Shown one piece after another: positions 62,074-64,000 of a stretch of 64,000 nt of DNA. The translations under genes were made by a program, and so were the position numbers. The notes beneath the pieces were generated by a model that was given only the letters and a program-made list of their open reading frames with translations, had not been told where the DNA came from and made no database searches. Position 1 is the first letter of the stretch. Every line of letters starts with the position of its first letter. This stretch comes from Unio delphinus (Eukaryota > Mollusca > Bivalvia > Unionida > Unionidae). The stretch is from assembly GCA_029339505.1 (NCBI GenBank), contig JAQISU010000097.1, positions 1 through 64,000 on the forward strand. The letters run 5' to 3'.

Positions 62074-64000
62074 ACTTGCCAGTTGAGAATTGATTTATAC
62101 AGAGCACATTAAGAAGGAAGAAAGAAATCGTCTACACGCATCTTCATGATCATATATGGTTCAGCGAGGTTTTCATCATGCATAGTTTGACTTGTCTGCA
62201 TGAATGGAATGGTGTCAATTTGGAAAACTGTGAAGGACAATTCAAAGCACGTGTTAGTTATTTAGCAGCATGAAGAAATTGTAGTGCACACCACAATTAT
62301 AGTTGAATCGTGATGTAATAGTGTTCCAAACTTTAGCGTTTGGGGATAGGTTTTCTTAGGGATTTAGGTAACAACTGGTGTGGAATTTGTAGTGAATTAA
62401 CAGTGAAAGAAACAAATAGGATCGTCTGGCACAGACTGAGTTGAAAAATATTTGGGCATTGAAGTCATGGTTGACTTGTTGGAGGTTAGTAAGAGAAGGT
62501 GTCTCTGAAGAACGCTAACCTCGTGATGTGTACAGGTGTACCAAGGTCTATTAGGAGAACGTGTGTCCTGGTGGAAACGCAATCTCCAGACCAGAGTTTT
62601 AATGTAAAGAGGAATGGTTCTGGTTGCATTTGATGTCTGTTGTTAGAGACCTATGCTTAGACAAGTCAATTTCGAGGAAGTCGTGAGGGAGTTTGAACCC
62701 GACTAAGTGGTTGAAACATTATTTCATCTTGGATTCAACTTGTTTAGATTTGGATAGTTTATGTTGTTGTATATAATCATATTGGTAATCGTTTATCGGG
62801 TGTGGGGTTAAATTTAGAAAAAAAAAAAAAAAAAAAAAAATACTTCAAATTGTGATTTAGATCACAGAAATGTGACGTTTGTGTCACTCGGGACGAGTGA
62901 TCTTTTAAAGGCGGGGGTAATGTCATAAATTTGGAGTAAGTGTTAGTGAATTTGAACCATGCTTGGGTCGTTAGTAGTGATTTTGGGTACAAGCCGAATG
63001 ACTGTCCCTGTGGTAACATAGTCCATATTAAAATTCAGTGGTGTATACAAGTAGTGGGATTGGAAAGGCAGCATTTATGGTTGGAAATCAGTAAATTATA
63101 GAATGGAATCAATAAGTTGGAACTTGGTAGGTACCGTTTATGTGGCCATAGTGGAAAATTGGCGTATGTATATGAGTGTGATACGCCGGAAATTCTGTGG
63201 ATGGACTGGCCTAGGGTCGCGCAGTTAAATATTTCCCAGTTAGTAAGGGAATACTGGTGTAATTTCTATGGCATGACAAGCTATCGGTACGGAAAACGGA
63301 TGATAATGAAGAAAAACCATGTAAAGGTGCAGTTAATGGACGTTTGGGCAAGTTGTCTCCTCTGGGTCGCCCATTGATTACAGCAAAGATTAATAATTAT
63401 AGCAGACACGTCTTTCTTTCCATTTTACAACTCAAGTTGTATGGAAGTCTTTGGAAATTTGGGGAAAACATATGACTTCCAGCGTGACTCGCGCCAGGGT
63501 TTTGACACCGCTCGGTCAAGTGAATACCCCTGTGCTTGTAACAAGAAAAAATTCTGGTGACAGCGTTTTGGGATATGTGTGAATAGTTCTGTCATGGTTT
63601 GCAATTTATTCAGAGTTATTATGTGTGAAACTGACTATTGCTTCGCATTTGGAAAGAAAGAGGAAAGAAATATTATGGCTAGTGCGACTTTAACTTCGTT
63701 TATTGAGATTTCGCGACATTTGGTCTGCGAGAGTAGATATATGCATTTGCTGCTGAGAAGGATTTTTAAGAGGAGTCCTATGTTCAAGCAGGATGGAGTG
63801 TTTTATCCGGGATATAATACAGCGATGGCAAGAATTGTATTGGTGTAGGTCGCGCAGATTGCGAGATCTAAGTCAGTTGGAGGTAAAACCGTGAGACAGT
63901 GCACACGCGGTTTCCATTTCTCCTCGACACGTGGGGGTTAAAACAGGGCCAAGTGATACTTTTGGTTCTTTTTAATAGGCTGGAATTGCTAAAATGTGGA
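62074..64000 (+). repeat. Unit 23 (A'), partial, 1927 bp
   Basis: Consensus A' sequence, cut by the window edge before the C tract. A tract 23 (62818-62840). Confidence 0.97.

Larger units (their letters stand above)
1..64000. repeat. Macrosatellite-like tandem array, ~2.82-kb unit, 22 full copies plus 1 partial
   Basis: The same sequence returns every 2810-2830 bases across the whole window, always in the same orientation. I set the unit start at the recurring ACTTGCCAGTTGAG. It is found at 1, 2821, 5641, 8460, 11290, 14109, 16919, 19747 (with one T missing), 22572, 25389, 28213, 31039, 33860, 36683, 39509, 42331, 45157, 47978, 50796, 53618, 56435, 59254 and 62074. Units are nearly identical. 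No unique flanking DNA, inserted transposon or spacer is visible, so the array runs off both edges. The phase is arbitrary and the true biological boundaries are unknown. Single KpnI (GGTACC) and NdeI (CATATG) sites recur in nearly every unit. Confidence 0.99.
43274..64000. repeat. Subfamily A' block (most of unit 16 through unit 23)
   Basis: Units match A at most diagnostic sites (CTGTGGTAAC, GGAAAGAAAG, ACAACATACATA, CCTCGTGGGG, ACGGAACCTG; A tract 23-24). They keep B alleles at TTTGTAATCATG and GACCAGGTGG and the five-T form of the TTCTTTTTAATAG tract. They also carry a private base, GTAGTGGGATTGG where A has GTAGTGTGATTGG. I infer a recombinant A/B lineage that was then amplified. Confidence 0.85.

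Noticed and set aside
1..64000. CRISPR array or phage/plasmid concatemer
   Set aside because: The repeat has no alternation of short repeats and unique spacers. The unit lacks replication or structural genes, so a phage or plasmid multimer is not supported.

Overview
The whole 64 kb window is one head-to-tail tandem array of a unit of about 2.82 kb: 22 complete units and a 23rd cut off by the right edge. All units lie in the same orientation, and nothing non-repetitive is present at either end, so the array continues beyond the window on both sides. The unit is AT-rich and carries a long A tract and a long C tract. Its + strand has clearly more G than C. I see no operons, ribosome-binding-site-led genes, rRNA, tRNA or CRISPR. 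Reading frames are short, and several open only with TTG or GTG. This is the character of a eukaryotic macrosatellite, or of a tandemly amplified locus. I cannot tell the species or lineage from the sequence.

Layout of one unit, using unit 1 coordinates as unit positions: a diverged copy of an approximately 100-bp internal duplication (381-476); a TATA-like element (697-703); the A tract (745-767); a nested cluster of GTGA/TCAC palindromes (778-830); a stretch with short + strand frames and splice-like signals (about 864-1907), including an 84-residue ATG frame open in all 23 units; a small hairpin (1814-1841); the C tract inside an inverted repeat (2034-2063); an AATAAA (2167-2172); a T-rich tract ending in TAG (about 2573-2604); and the second copy of the internal duplication (2688-2794). 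A short motif, (T/C)CGCGC(C)AG, recurs five times per unit, always in the same orientation.

The units fall into three subfamilies arranged as contiguous blocks: A (1 to about 16.58 kb), B (about 16.87 to 43.10 kb) and A' (about 43.27 kb to the end). The blocks are separated by about a dozen fixed differences and by A-tract length (21-24 in A and A', 26-29 in B). Both block borders fall inside units, not at unit edges, and the A to B border has a unique scrambled scar at 16711-16735. A' is mainly A-like but keeps some B alleles. This mosaic points to unequal exchange or gene conversion between array haplotypes. A different explanation, assembly joining of haplotypes, cannot be excluded from sequence alone.

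Within a subfamily, units differ almost only by 1-4 nt insertions or deletions. These are concentrated in unit 4 and units 6-10, which suggests either uneven consensus accuracy or true indel-biased drift. No protein-coding gene can be called with confidence. The 84-residue frame with its flanking splice-like and polyadenylation-like signals is the best candidate for a transcribed element and is reported as a hypothesis only.
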